A DNA stretch of 51,585 nucleotides from positions 1 to 51,585 of the forward strand of contig SCRC01000044.1 of assembly GCA_004297945.1 (NCBI GenBank). The letters are read 5' to 3'. Positions 43,291-51,585 of the stretch are shown piece after piece. The position numbers and the translations under genes are program-made. The notes under the pieces were generated by a model. It searched no databases and had not been told where the DNA came from. It was given only the letters and a program-made list of their open reading frames with translations. Numbering within the stretch: position 1 is the first letter of the stretch; each line of letters starts with the position of its first letter. The stretch comes from Candidimonas sp. GTDB lineage: Bacteria; Pseudomonadota; Gammaproteobacteria; Burkholderiales; Burkholderiaceae_B.

Positions 43291-43961
43291 TGAACTCACC
43301 CTTATTGGACTGCATTGAAATCGAAACGGCGCCCAACCCGACCCATGCCGTCATCTGGCTGCACGGCCTGGGCGCCGATGGCCACGACTTCGCGTCGATC
43401 GTCCCCGAATTGCGTTTGCAGGGCGCGCCGCCAATCCGCTTCGTTTTCCCGCACGCTCCCGTCCGCCCGGTCACCGTCAATAACGGCATCGCCATGCGGG
43501 CCTGGTACGACATCTACGTTATGGGCTCGACCCAGCGAGAAGACGAGACGGGGTTTCGCGATTCCCAACGCGCCATCGAGGCGCTGATTGCGCGCGAAAA
43601 CCAGCGCGGCATCGAATCGCAGCACATCGTGCTGGCCGGGTTTTCGCAAGGCTGCGCCATGACCTTGTACACCGGCCCGCGTTTGCCGCAAAAGCTGGCC
43701 GGCATGCTGGGCATGTCGGGCTATTTGCCGCTGGCCGACCGCTTCGACGCCGAACGCCAACCGGCCAATCAGGACACCCCCATTTTCCTCGCACACGGCA
43801 CGCAAGACCCAGTAGTGGCGATCGCGCGCGGCCAGGCAGCACATGCCGCGTTAAAGGCCGCCGGCTACCCAGTCAGCTGGCAAACCTACGAGATGCCCCA
43901 TTCGGTATGCATGGAAGAAATCGCCGATATAGGCAAGTTCCTGCGCCAAGTGCTGGTGTAG
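43290..43961 (+). CDS. Alpha/beta-hydrolase carboxylesterase/phospholipase family protein
   Basis: This 223-residue hydrolase of the acyl-protein-thioesterase/EstB type shows the oxyanion start HAVIWLHGLGADGHDF, nucleophile elbow GFSQGCAM (GxSxG), acid residue in HGTQDPVV and histidine in MPHSV, so the catalytic triad is complete. It is coupled to darP. Its TAG stop codon lies within the GTAG head of a REP hairpin (43958), so the repeat and the gene end share bases. Confidence 0.9.
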   Translation: MNSPLLDCIEIETAPNPTHAVIWLHGLGADGHDFASIVPELRLQGAPPIRFVFPHAPVRPVTVNNGIAMRAWYDIYVMGSTQREDETGFRDSQRAIEALIARENQRGIESQHIVLAGFSQGCAMTLYTGPRLPQKLAGMLGMSGYLPLADRFDAERQPANQDTPIFLAHGTQDPVVAIARGQAAHAALKAAGYPVSWQTYEMPHSVCMEEIADIGKFLRQVLV

Positions 43962-43979
43962 CCGCGACCCTTGTGGTCG
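43958..43979 (+). repeat. Variant REP hairpin overlapping the esterase stop
   Basis: Head GTAGC, stem built on CGACC/GGTCG and loop CTTGT. The TAG of the head is the esterase stop codon. Confidence 0.75.
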
Positions 43980-44002
43980 TCGACCCGGCAGCGGCACCTC
44001 TT

Positions 44003-44088
44003 GTAGCGGCACCCCTTGTGGGTGCCATTTGTTGTAGCGGCACCCCTTGTGGGTGCCATTTGTTGTAGCGGCACCCCTTGTGGGTGCC
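44003..44088 (+). repeat. Three tandem class B REP hairpins, 31-bp period
   Basis: Identical hairpins begin at 44003, 44034 and 44065 with spacer ATTTGTT. A partial unit (GCGGCACCTCTTGTAG) precedes them at 43991. Confidence 0.95.
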
Positions 44089-44113
44089 ATTTTTCTTGCT
44101 TGCGGCCGATTTT

Positions 44114-44232
44114 GGCAGCCACAAGGGCTGCCGCTACACACCGCTACACACCGCTACACACCGCTACACACCGCCACACACCGCTACACACAGCTACACA
44201 CCGCTACACGCCGCCACATTCCGCTACATACC
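44114..44232 (-). repeat. Class A REP followed by a decamer array
   Basis: The hairpin at 44114-44137 ends in CCGCTACACA, and that 10-mer is then repeated with few changes for about ten copies (44131-44230). The array seems to be an amplification of the REP tail. It ends just inside the 3' end of the next gene's downstream region. Confidence 0.92.
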
Positions 44233-44237
44233 TGCCG

Positions 44238-46709
44238 CTAACCCAAACCCCGGCTCTCGCCCAAATCCAGCCACACACGCCGCGTCGTCGGGTCTTCCAC
44301 TTCGTTATCGTTGCGAAAACCCAGATGCGTCATCAGGCTTAGCATGGCATGATTAGTGGCCAGAACCAGGCCCTCGATATAGGTAAGGCCCTGCGCCTGC
44401 GCCGCTTCGATCAGCCCCCTCATCAAGCACGCCCCCAGACTGCGGCGCTGGTTGTCGTCGGCGATCACCAGCGCGTACTCGGCGCCACGTCCATCGGCAT
44501 TGCGCAAATAATGGGCAAAGCCGACGATTCGCTCATGCGGATGGCCGCGGTGTTCGGGGTTGGGAACCTGAACCGTCGCCACCAGGGCCAGCTCGCGGTC
44601 GTAATCGATCCGCGTGTAACGCGCCAGCATGCTGGGCGTAAGCTCGCGCAGCATCGACACAAAGCGCATATAGCGCGACTCGTCCGACAAGCCGCGCACA
44701 AAGGTCTGCAAAGGCTCGGCGTCCTCGGGCCGGATAGGCCGCATCATCCAGGGATCGCCATTTTTGAAGCGTTTTGGCTGCACCAGTCGCACCGGATAAG
44801 GGTGTATGGCCATGTGCGGGTAGCCCGATGTTTCGGGCAATACCAAGGCCGTCGCCGTCGTCAGGCGAATGCAGACCGAATCCGCCGTCAATAGCGCCGT
44901 ATCGGCAAATAGCGGATCGACCAGCAACGCATCGACATCATTAAGCAGGCTGACCAGATCGGAAACGCGCTCCAGCGAGTCGTGCAACAGCGCCACAGCC
45001 TGGGGGCTCATTTCCCGCGACAGCAGGCGGCGCCACACCGCACTGCGCTCCACCAACTGGCGCGCCAGATAGCGGTTGAGCGGCGGCAGCTCTATACCGC
45101 GATCCCGGCTCGAAACCAGCGCTCCGTGGCCACCCGTACCGAACTGGATATACGGCCCCAGCCGTGGGTCGCGCTGCACGCGGATGGCCATGGGAACCGA
45201 ACCGTCGAGACGCCCGTTCGAATCATCGTTAGCGCGAGTTCCGCAACGTATGGGGATGTTGAAACAATCGAACAGACCCTGGCATTCACCCGGCGTCAGC
45301 GTCAATCGCCGGTCGTTGCGCGCGGCGCGCACTATGGCCCGGGCCTCGGACAGCCGCGGCGGCTGGTCCATGAGCTCGGGCGGCAGTATTTGCTGCGACA
45401 GAGTCTGGTTGTAATGATGGGACGCCAACAGGCTAAACGCATGAACAGCGGTTTCGGGCGTGCGAAAGGCCGGGGTTCCGGCGTCGTCCAGCAAATGCCG
45501 CAAGGGCTGCATGGATGCCTCGCCCATGAAGCACGTAATAATCGGCTTGCGAGCATCGTGGGCCATGGCCGCCAACTGTCGCGCCACCGCGACCATGTCC
45601 GTCAGGGGATCGGGCGACAGCAGCACCAACACGCCGTCAACGCCCGTGTCGGCGGCCAGCGCCGCCAGAATCTGTCTGATCGTTTCGGGCAAGAGGGCCG
45701 CATGGGTCACCACTGGATTCTGAATGTCCGCCCCCTCTTCCAGCAAGGCCTTTAAAGCCTTCAACGAGGCCAGCGACAATTCTGCCCGCAATACCGCGCT
45801 GTCCGGCCCCATGATGTCGAGCGCCAGTTGCGGTGCGCCCCGCCCGTTGGACAACAGGGCAATGCGCCGCCCGCGCGGACGGCGCGCATAGCCCAACACC
45901 TTCAGCGCCGAAAACAATTGCACAAAATAGCTGATCCGCACCGCACCGGCCCGGCGCAACAGAGCATCGAATACGGCGTCGTGCAACGGCCCCATGCCGG
46001 GTGGGTGATGCCCTGCCTTAAGCACAATGACCGGCTTGACGGTAGACGCCGCGCGCAAAGCACTGGTAAACGCACGCGCACTAGCAACGTCGTCTATATA
46101 AAGCGCAATGCTGTCGGTGTACGGATCCATGGCAAGGTAGTCCAGCACCTGCGATACATCGATCATGGATTCGTCGCCCAAAGAGATAACGGCGGAGAAC
46201 CCCAGATTCACGTCCACGGCCCAGTCAAGAACGGCGGTGGCAATCGAGCGCGATTGCGTCACCAGCGCGGCGCGCCCCGTGAGGGCCGCGGTCGCCTGGC
46301 GACTAAGGTTCAGTCCCAGATGGGGGCGCTGCACGCCAAACGAACGTGGCCCCAGAACCATGCAATCGTTCAGGCGCGCCCAAGCGCGGCAATAGGCCAT
46401 ATCTTCGAGGGGATTGGCCGATGGCGGGTCCACAGGCAGCAAGATCAAGGCTCGCGGACGCAATAGCCGCAGGGCCTCCAGAGCCTCGGGCAGGCGCGAT
46501 GGAGCGATACACACAAGCGCCAACTCCAGCCTCGTACCAGACGAACGCCGCACGTCGGTCAGCACAATAGGCCGGCCCGCCTGCGCTGTCACGAACGTAG
46601 CCGAACCCTTCAGATATTCCGGCAAGGCATGCTCGACCGGCAGCGGCTGGTCGCTTAGCACCAGCAGGGACTGCGGCTCAAACAAAGCAGCCAATCGATG
46701 TCGCAACAT
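44238..46709 (-). CDS. Pat-like protein acetyltransferase: CoA-ligase-like domains fused to GNAT
   Basis: This protein of about 823 residues has an N-terminal CoA-binding and NDP-forming acyl-CoA-synthetase-like part (ALVTQSRSIATAVLDWA, SLGDESMIDVSQVLDYLA, RIALLSNGRGAPQLALDIMG), a degenerate ATP-grasp region, and a C-terminal GNAT domain (about 655-805; IRPEDAEPLQTFVRGLSDESRYMRF and LVIADDNQRRSLGACLMRGLI). This is the Pat/YfiQ plan of lysine acetyltransferases that control acetyl-CoA synthetase. The synthetase part lacks clear catalytic residues, as usual for Pat. ATG 46709 is the likely start; the frame runs on to 46787. It is divergent from gltX. Confidence 0.85.
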   Translation of the reverse strand: MLRHRLAALFEPQSLLVLSDQPLPVEHALPEYLKGSATFVTAQAGRPIVLTDVRRSSGTRLELALVCIAPSRLPEALEALRLLRPRALILLPVDPPSANPLEDMAYCRAWARLNDCMVLGPRSFGVQRPHLGLNLSRQATAALTGRAALVTQSRSIATAVLDWAVDVNLGFSAVISLGDESMIDVSQVLDYLAMDPYTDSIALYIDDVASARAFTSALRAASTVKPVIVLKAGHHPPGMGPLHDAVFDALLRRAGAVRISYFVQLFSALKVLGYARRPRGRRIALLSNGRGAPQLALDIMGPDSAVLRAELSLASLKALKALLEEGADIQNPVVTHAALLPETIRQILAALAADTGVDGVLVLLSPDPLTDMVAVARQLAAMAHDARKPIITCFMGEASMQPLRHLLDDAGTPAFRTPETAVHAFSLLASHHYNQTLSQQILPPELMDQPPRLSEARAIVRAARNDRRLTLTPGECQGLFDCFNIPIRCGTRANDDSNGRLDGSVPMAIRVQRDPRLGPYIQFGTGGHGALVSSRDRGIELPPLNRYLARQLVERSAVWRRLLSREMSPQAVALLHDSLERVSDLVSLLNDVDALLVDPLFADTALLTADSVCIRLTTATALVLPETSGYPHMAIHPYPVRLVQPKRFKNGDPWMMRPIRPEDAEPLQTFVRGLSDESRYMRFVSMLRELTPSMLARYTRIDYDRELALVATVQVPNPEHRGHPHERIVGFAHYLRNADGRGAEYALVIADDNQRRSLGACLMRGLIEAAQAQGLTYIEGLVLATNHAMLSLMTHLGFRNDNEVEDPTTRRVWLDLGESRGLG

Positions 46710-46815
46710 GCTCACAGTTTCTACAATATTGAATCCGTACTCTAAAATAGCCGGATCGCCACAAATTGGGCGCGAACAAAATTCCATCGCGCCACGCCTA
46801 GCCTAAACACAAACC

Positions 46816-48225
46816 ATGACATCGTCCACTACACCGGCTGTCCGCACCCGTTTTGCCCCATCGCCCACCGGCTACCTTCACCTGGGAGGCGCGCGCACGG
46901 CCCTATTTTCGTGGGCCTACGCACGCCATCACCAGGGCATTTTCGTATTGCGCATCGAAGATACCGATCTTGAACGCTCTACGCCGCAGGCCGTACAGGC
47001 TATCCTGGACAGCATGGCCTGGCTGGGCATGGCCCCCGACGAAGGCCCGTTTTATCAAATGCAGCACATGGACCGCTACCGCGAAGTCATTGCCCAAATG
47101 CTGGCGGCCGGAACCGCCTACCACTGCTACAGCACGCCCCAGGAAGTGGAAGCGATGCGCGAAAAGGCGCGCGCCCTGGGGTTGAAGCCACGCTACGACG
47201 GCACCTGGCGCCCCGAACCCGGCAAAACCCTGCCCGCCGTGCCCGCCGGTCGCAAGCCCGTGGTGCGCTTCAAAAACCCCGTAGATGGCGCCACCGCCTG
47301 GGACGACCTGATCAAAGGCCCCATCAGCTTCGACAACGCCGAACTTGACGACCTGATCATTGCCCGGCCCGACGGCACGCCCACCTACAACTTCTGCGTC
47401 GTCGTCGATGACCACGACATGAAAATCACCCACGTATTGCGAGGCGACGATCACGTCAACAACACGCCTCGGCAGATCAATATTTTACGCGCGCTGGGCG
47501 CCGTGCCGCCACAATACGGTCACGTCCCCATGATACTCGGCCCGGATGGCGAAAAGCTCTCGAAACGTCACGGCGCCGTCAACGTCATGGAGTACGACAA
47601 CGACGGCTATTTGCCCGACGCAATGGTCAATTACCTCGCGCGCCTGGGCTGGAGCCACGGCAACGACGAACTGTTTTCCCGCGAACAACTGATCGAATGG
47701 TTCGATACCCGCCACCTTAGCAAATCAGCCGCCCAGTGGGATCCCAAAAAACTCAATTGGGTCAACGCGCAGTATATAAAGCAAAGCACTAACGACGATT
47801 TGGCCGCACGCGTGGCGCCGCGCATCCAGGCGCTGGGCGGCAACCCGCAAGCCGTCGATCTGGCCGCCGTCATGGGGTTATTGAAGGATCGCGCCGAGAC
47901 ACTCAAACAATTGGCCGAAGGCGCCTTGCTGTTCTGCACGCCTTATGCGCCAGCCAGCGCCGAACTGGTCGCGCAACATCTGGACGACGCGGCCCGGGTA
48001 GTGCTCAAAGATTTCGCCCGGCGCGCTCAAGCCCTGCCCGAGTGGACGACGCCAGCCCTGGCCGACCTCATACATGAAATTCTGGCCGACCATGGCATTA
48101 AAATGGGCAAGCTGGGCATCCCGATGCGGCTGGCCGTTACGGGCCAAAAGCAAACACCCGCCATCGATGCCGTGCTGACCCTGCTGGGCCGCGAAACTGT
48201 GCTGGCCCGCCTGGCAGCGCTTTAA
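46816..48225 (+). CDS. gltX: Glutamyl-tRNA synthetase
   Basis: This 469-residue class I synthetase has the HIGH-type motif [16 protein letters not shown], the family [10 protein letters not shown] segment and KMSKS-type [12 protein letters not shown]. It charges tRNA-Glu (discriminating type by normal length). It is divergent from the acetyltransferase gene, with no gene in between. Confidence 0.96.
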   Translation: MTSSTTPAVRTRFAPSPTGYLHLGGARTALFSWAYARHHQGIFVLRIEDTDLERSTPQAVQAILDSMAWLGMAPDEGPFYQMQHMDRYREVIAQMLAAGTAYHCYSTPQEVEAMREKARALGLKPRYDGTWRPEPGKTLPAVPAGRKPVVRFKNPVDGATAWDDLIKGPISFDNAELDDLIIARPDGTPTYNFCVVVDDHDMKITHVLRGDDHVNNTPRQINILRALGAVPPQYGHVPMILGPDGEKLSKRHGAVNVMEYDNDGYLPDAMVNYLARLGWSHGNDELFSREQLIEWFDTRHLSKSAAQWDPKKLNWVNAQYIKQSTNDDLAARVAPRIQALGGNPQAVDLAAVMGLLKDRAETLKQLAEGALLFCTPYAPASAELVAQHLDDAARVVLKDFARRAQALPEWTTPALADLIHEILADHGIKMGKLGIPMRLAVTGQKQTPAIDAVLTLLGRETVLARLAAL

Positions 48226-48260
48226 ACCGCGCGCCAACCAGCACCAACACGGCACGAGTT

Positions 48261-48284
48261 GTAGCGGCACCCCTTGTGGGTGCC
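48261..48284 (+). repeat. REP hairpin, class B
   Basis: Head GTAGC, stem GGCACCC/GGGTGCC, loop CTTGT, in the gap between converging gltX and the lipoprotein gene. Confidence 0.85.
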
Positions 48285-48311
48285 ACCCCCGCACCAAAGA
48301 CCGCAAACACC

Positions 48312-48797
48312 TTAAAACGGCAAACGATAACCGTCAGGCATGCGGCGGGCTGCCAAGGTACCGTCTGTGCCTCTTAGCACCAGCCTCTTGCCGGCCTGCG
48401 ACACAATGGCGTAGCGATTGATATAAATGGGATCGTTAAGATCGACCGGCACGCCGTTGGACTGTGTACTGCGCAAAACCAGGGTTTGCGACGCCCGGCT
48501 CCAGCAACCGGACTCGGACAAGCCTTGCGGCGGCTGCCGACCACGCTTGAGTTGCTCGCCATACTCCATGGTTCCGTCGGACTTTAGCGTAACGAGCGTA
48601 TACATTTCACCCACAATACCTTTTTCTTTGCGGACATTAAGCCAAACACCCACCAGAGGATCGTTAGCAGGCCTCGCCGTGCACACCACGCTAGCGGTTT
48701 TGACAGGCCCCGGCGGCGGCGCCTTGGACGCGCATCCGGCCAGCAAAGCGGCTGCGGCCAGGCTTAAAAAAGAAACAGAATTGCGACGGCTAAACAT
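48312..48797 (-). CDS. Small predicted lipoprotein
   Basis: This 161-residue protein has a lipoprotein signal (MFSRRNSVSFLSLAAAALLAGC) with lipobox LAGC, then a proline-rich spacer. The mature domain reads WLNVRKEKGIVGEMYTL, SDGTMEYGEQL, SESGCWSRASQTLVL and RYAIVSQAGKRLVLRG, a beta-rich pattern seen in lipocalin-like or DUF-type domains that evaluate a lack-of-function baseline. I do not recognise a named family. ATG 48797 is used because it starts the signal sequence. Confidence 0.7.
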   Translation of the reverse strand: MFSRRNSVSFLSLAAAALLAGCASKAPPPGPVKTASVVCTARPANDPLVGVWLNVRKEKGIVGEMYTLVTLKSDGTMEYGEQLKRGRQPPQGLSESGCWSRASQTLVLRSTQSNGVPVDLNDPIYINRYAIVSQAGKRLVLRGTDGTLAARRMPDGYRLPF

Positions 48798-49034
48798 AAA
48801 AGCTCCGGCTCGAACCATAGTGCGTCAAACGCGATCATGGTAGCAGAAAGGCCCCACAGAACGCAGGCCGGCGCAGATAATTTGATCGCGACGTTCAGCG
48901 AAATCCAAAGCTCGATTTCTACCGATGAAGCCCGGCTTGATCCTTATTGTCAGCAAGGTTTAAGGCTCGATTTCAGCCAACCAGGTATACATTAACCATG
49001 CACAGCGAGTCTGCCAAGGCAGGAGCCCCCCAAC

Positions 49035-49475
49035 ATGAGCCATTCCATTCTGATTCTAGTCCACCTGTTTGCCGCGTTCATTTTCGTGGGCACGGTGTTT
49101 TTTGAAGTACTGATGCTCGAAGGCATACGCAAGCATGTGTCCGTTGACGCCATGCGACAGGTTGAAGCCGCCATCGGCCGCCGAGCCCGCAAATTCATGC
49201 CCTTCGTCATTCTGGCCCTGTATGGCGCCGGTATCGCCATGGCCTGGAATTACCGTTCCGTGCTGGCCCACCCATGGACCAGCAGCTTTGGCACCCTGCT
49301 CACAATCAAGATCGTGCTCGCCACCAGCGTGCTGATCCATTTCATTTGCGCCATTACGCTAAGCAGCAAAGGCCTGCTCAAATCTCGCCATTTCCGCCGC
49401 ATACACTACAGCGTCTTCGCCCATATGATAGGCATTATCTTCCTGGCCAAAGCCATGTTTTTCCTGCACTGGTAA
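49035..49475 (+). CDS. Four-span membrane protein, CopD-like
   Basis: This 146-residue protein has about four membrane segments (HLFAAFIFVGTVFFEVLML, PFVILALYGAGIAMAW, LLTIKIVLATSVLIHFICAI, FAHMIGIIFLAKAMFFL). Histidines lie in the first and later helices (LVHLFAAF, LIHFICAI), which fits the CopD superfamily. Some CopD-like proteins take part in copper handling, but short stand-alone members are mostly uncharacterised. CAGGAG lies upstream of ATG 49035. Confidence 0.65.
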   Translation: MSHSILILVHLFAAFIFVGTVFFEVLMLEGIRKHVSVDAMRQVEAAIGRRARKFMPFVILALYGAGIAMAWNYRSVLAHPWTSSFGTLLTIKIVLATSVLIHFICAITLSSKGLLKSRHFRRIHYSVFAHMIGIIFLAKAMFFLHW

Positions 49476-49503
49476 GGCTTGCCGCAAACATCCCCTTGAA
49501 TCT

Positions 49504-49655
49504 GTAGCGCCACCTCTGTAGCGCCACCTCTGTAGCGCCACCCCTTGTGGGTGGCAAAAAAAACGGCATCCATATAGCCTGGACATGGCAGCCACAAGGG
49601 CTGCCGCTACAAATGCCTACCCGTGAATCACGTAGCGGCATCCCTTGTGGGTGCC
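49504..49655. repeat. REP cluster with short tandem heads
   Basis: Two truncated head units (GTAGCGCCACCTCT, at 49504 and 49518, 14-bp period) lead into a complete class C hairpin at 49532-49555. A minus class A hairpin at 49587-49610 and a plus class B variant at 49632-49655 with a G-U pair (stem GGCATCC/GGGTGCC) follow. Confidence 0.88.
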
Positions 49656-49675
49656 GGACAACACCGCAACAATAC

Positions 49676-50128
49676 CTACAACGGCAGCCGAACCTCGTGC
49701 TTGATTTCGCGCAAGGCAACAATGGTACGGGTTTGGCGCAGGCCGGGCAGATTAAACAAAAAACGGTGCAGGAAACTATCGTAGGCCTCAGGGCTTTGGA
49801 CCAGGATCTTCAGCAAGAAATCGGCGTCTCCCGTCACCGCATAGCATTCCAATATTTCGGGCGCGTCGCGCACCGAACGCTCAAAGTTTTCCACCACCGC
49901 AGCAGAATGCCGTTCCAGGCTGATTTGCGTAAACATACAGCCAGGCAACCCCACCTTTTGGCGGCTGACCTTGGCGTAATAACCCTGTATCGCGCCACTG
50001 GCTTCCATCGCCTTGACCCGCCGCCACACCGGTGCCGCCGACAAACCTACCTGTTCAGAAAGCTGTTGAGCCGAGGCTCGGCCATCCTTTTGCAAGCACT
50101 GCAAGATTTTTATATCGGTCTTATCCAT
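49676..50128 (-). CDS. Lrp/AsnC-family transcriptional regulator
   Basis: This 150-residue regulator has an N-terminal helix-turn-helix (about 1-50; ILQCLQKDGRASAQQLSEQVGLS) and the C-terminal RAM effector domain (about 65-140; VTGDADFLLKILVQS). It is divergent from the indolepyruvate oxidoreductase gene. Lrp-type regulators beside such keto-acid oxidoreductases commonly respond to aromatic or branched-chain amino acids, which is a reasonable guess here. Confidence 0.92.
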   Translation of the reverse strand: MDKTDIKILQCLQKDGRASAQQLSEQVGLSAAPVWRRVKAMEASGAIQGYYAKVSRQKVGLPGCMFTQISLERHSAAVVENFERSVRDAPEILECYAVTGDADFLLKILVQSPEAYDSFLHRFLFNLPGLRQTRTIVALREIKHEVRLPL

Positions 50129-50168
50129 GCGGATGTTCCTTTAAAAAGGCTGCTTTGTAGCGGCCCCG

Positions 50169-50192
50169 GTAGCGGCAGCCCTTGTGGCTGCC
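50169..50192 (+). repeat. REP hairpin, class A
   Basis: A standard hairpin in the divergent gap between the Lrp-type regulator and the oxidoreductase gene, preceded by a partial head at 50157. Confidence 0.85.
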
Positions 50193-50340
50193 GCCCGCGT
50201 TTCATACACAAACGTCTTTGGGATCCACCAATTTCCACAAAACGAAACATTCATTTCAAATATTAGGGATATTACGCTACGAATTAGCAATAAAACGACA
50301 TGCTTGAGACTTTATCATGAAGCTATTCAAGGAGTTTTCC

Positions 50341-51483
50341 ATGTCGACCCTCATGCCTGATGGCACCCACAAGGGGTGCCGCTACAAAAACCTTGACGGC
50401 CAAGGCGACATCTACAAATACCAACTTGGCGACAATCTCACGCAGACCGAAGGCCGGGTTTTCCTGACTGGCACGCAGGCGTTGACGCGCCTGGTTCTGG
50501 CTCAACGCCGCGCCGATGTGAAACAAGGGCTGAATACTGCGGGATTCGTGACCGGCTATCGAGGCTCGCCGCTGGCCGGCGTGGATATTGCGATGTGGCG
50601 CGCCCAACCCCTGCTGGACGCAAACCAGATCACCTTTCTGCCCGCCATTAACGAAGACCTGGGCGCCACGATCGTGATGGGCACGCAGCAAGCAGGCGTG
50701 CGCGACGACCGCAGCGTGGATGGCGTGTTTTCCATGTGGTACGGCAAGGGGCCAGGGGTGGACCGCGCCGGCGACGCCCTGCATCATGGCAATGCCGCAG
50801 GCGCCTCTCGCAGGGGCGGCGTTTTATTGATCGTGGGCGACGATCACACCGCCGCCTCGTCGTCCATTCCGCACGCGAGTGAGACGTCTTTACTGGCCCT
50901 CGGGATCCCCATCGTGCATCCTGCCTCGGTCGAAGAATACGAATACTTTGGCCGGTGGGGCTGGGCGCTATCGCGCTACTCGGGCGCATGGGTGGCGTTC
51001 AAGGTGAGCACTGAAACGGTAGAAAGCGGGCGCTCCTTCGAGCTGCAGCCGGTACCCGATTTCACGCTCGATCAAGACATCCCCGACAACACACATCTGG
51101 AATACAGCGCCAAGGAATTTCTCACGCTGGCCATCGAAAGCCGCATGGCCGATCGCGTACAGGCCGTCAAGGCATTCTCCCGCCAGCACCGTCTGGATCG
51201 CCTGATCGACCCTGCACCCATGGCCACCTTGGGTCTGATCACCAGCGGCAAGGCGCATCTTGACACGCTGGATGCTCTCAAAATCTTGTACGACGCGCAT
51301 CCAGACAAGCCATTACCAGCATTGCGTCACTATAAAATCGGCCTGAACTGGCCCATCGAAGAAGCCGGTTTGCGCGCTTTCGCCCAAGGCCTGGAGCACA
51401 TACTGATTGTCGAAGAAAAGGCGCCGGTCATCGAAAGCCAGGTCAAGGATCTGCTATTCAATGAACCTAAATCCCTCTGTTAG
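50341..51483 (+). CDS. Indolepyruvate:ferredoxin oxidoreductase (IorA-type), interrupted
   Basis: This protein would use ThDP and Fe-S clusters to oxidise aryl- or branched-chain 2-keto acids to acyl-CoA. The N-terminal ThDP-binding region is clear: QTEGRVFLTGTQALTRLV, GFVTGYRGSPLAGVDIAMW, FLPAINEDLGATIVMGTQQ and GKGPGVDRAGDALHHGN. Single-chain members are about 1150 residues; this frame ends after 380 at LLFNEPKSLC, so it is cut short. Sequence downstream looks unrelated and coding in reverse, suggesting an insertion. ATG 50341 has AAGGAG upstream. A REP hairpin is read through in frame at residues about 8-15. Confidence 0.8.
   Translation: MSTLMPDGTHKGCRYKNLDGQGDIYKYQLGDNLTQTEGRVFLTGTQALTRLVLAQRRADVKQGLNTAGFVTGYRGSPLAGVDIAMWRAQPLLDANQITFLPAINEDLGATIVMGTQQAGVRDDRSVDGVFSMWYGKGPGVDRAGDALHHGNAAGASRRGGVLLIVGDDHTAASSSIPHASETSLLALGIPIVHPASVEEYEYFGRWGWALSRYSGAWVAFKVSTETVESGRSFELQPVPDFTLDQDIPDNTHLEYSAKEFLTLAIESRMADRVQAVKAFSRQHRLDRLIDPAPMATLGLITSGKAHLDTLDALKILYDAHPDKPLPALRHYKIGLNWPIEEAGLRAFAQGLEHILIVEEKAPVIESQVKDLLFNEPKSLC
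50362..50385 (-). repeat. Class B REP hairpin inside a coding sequence
   Basis: An intact minus-orientation hairpin (stem GGCACCC, loop, head GTAGC on the minus strand) lies in frame near the N-terminus of the oxidoreductase gene and encodes GTHKGCRY. Confidence 0.9.
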
Positions 51484-51585
51484 CCTGTTGCCAAGGCTGG
51501 TCGCGTAGCCGCGTTGGTGGGCTTTTCGGTGTTGGCGGCCATTATTTTTTCGACGATATAGCGCACCAGCGCGTTCCATCTGGCG
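51480..51585 (-). CDS. 3' end of a reverse-strand gene, possibly an insertion sequence
   Basis: A minus-strand frame open from the window end stops at TAA 51480-51482. The visible C-terminus has 34 residues beginning ARWNALVRYIVEKIMAAN. It lies exactly where the oxidoreductase gene breaks off, so it could be the transposase of an inserted element. The family is not recognised. Confidence 0.4.
   Translation of the reverse strand, partial: ARWNALVRYIVEKIMAANTEKPTNAATRPALATG

Noticed and set aside
44003-44232. CRISPR-like array of short repeats
   Set aside because: Repeat units are REP hairpins with a constant 7-bp spacer, then a spacerless decamer array; no unique spacers and no cas genes.

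Overview
The window looks like a chromosomal segment of a betaproteobacterium of the order Burkholderiales, most likely family Alcaligenaceae. The gene orders glyA-nrdR-ribD-ribE and tyrS / M23 peptidase / anmK / erpA / argC / rpsI-rplM support this, as do the moderately high GC content and protein sequences of Bordetella/Pusillimonas type. No genus can be fixed from the sequence alone.

Left third (1-19.6 kb): a nearly complete glycine betaine catabolic locus. It contains etfAB (electron acceptor for dimethylglycine oxidation; etfA is cut by the window edge), gbcAB (betaine to dimethylglycine), soxBDAG (sarcosine to glycine plus methylene-THF), an L-serine dehydratase (serine to pyruvate), purU and fdhA (disposal of one-carbon units as formate), and an ABC importer split into cbcX and cbcVW. 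Two DJ-1/AraC-type regulators are present; the first resembles GbdR. Together these genes import betaine, strip its methyl groups and pass the product on towards glycine, serine and pyruvate.

Middle (19.6-27.6 kb): accessory and envelope genes. There is a signal-peptide protein made of MSKDS pentapeptides, a Tat-exported sulfite-oxidase-fold molybdoenzyme with its membrane cytochrome b, a divergent response regulator/histidine kinase pair, several very small ORFs, a decayed mobile-element patch next to tRNA-Ser(GGA), and a ParDE toxin-antitoxin pair.

Right half (27.7-51.6 kb): mostly housekeeping genes. These are riboflavin synthesis, nrdR, glyA, tyrS, an M23 endopeptidase, anmK, erpA, argC, rpsI-rplM, a TRAP solute-binding protein, pmbA, darP, an esterase, a Pat-like acetyltransferase and gltX. 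The segment ends with an Lrp-type regulator divergent from an indolepyruvate:ferredoxin oxidoreductase gene that stops early at the right edge.

The most unusual feature is a dense set of about 32 short REP-type hairpins, each with a GTAGC head and CTTGT loop. Their 7-bp stems fall into several classes that differ by compensatory changes, so pairing is kept while sequence is not. They occur singly, as inverted pairs, as tandem arrays, overlapping a stop codon, and once in frame inside a coding sequence. The gbcB-cbcX gap also holds a 224-bp element with perfect 32-bp terminal inverted repeats, plus a diverged inverted relative.
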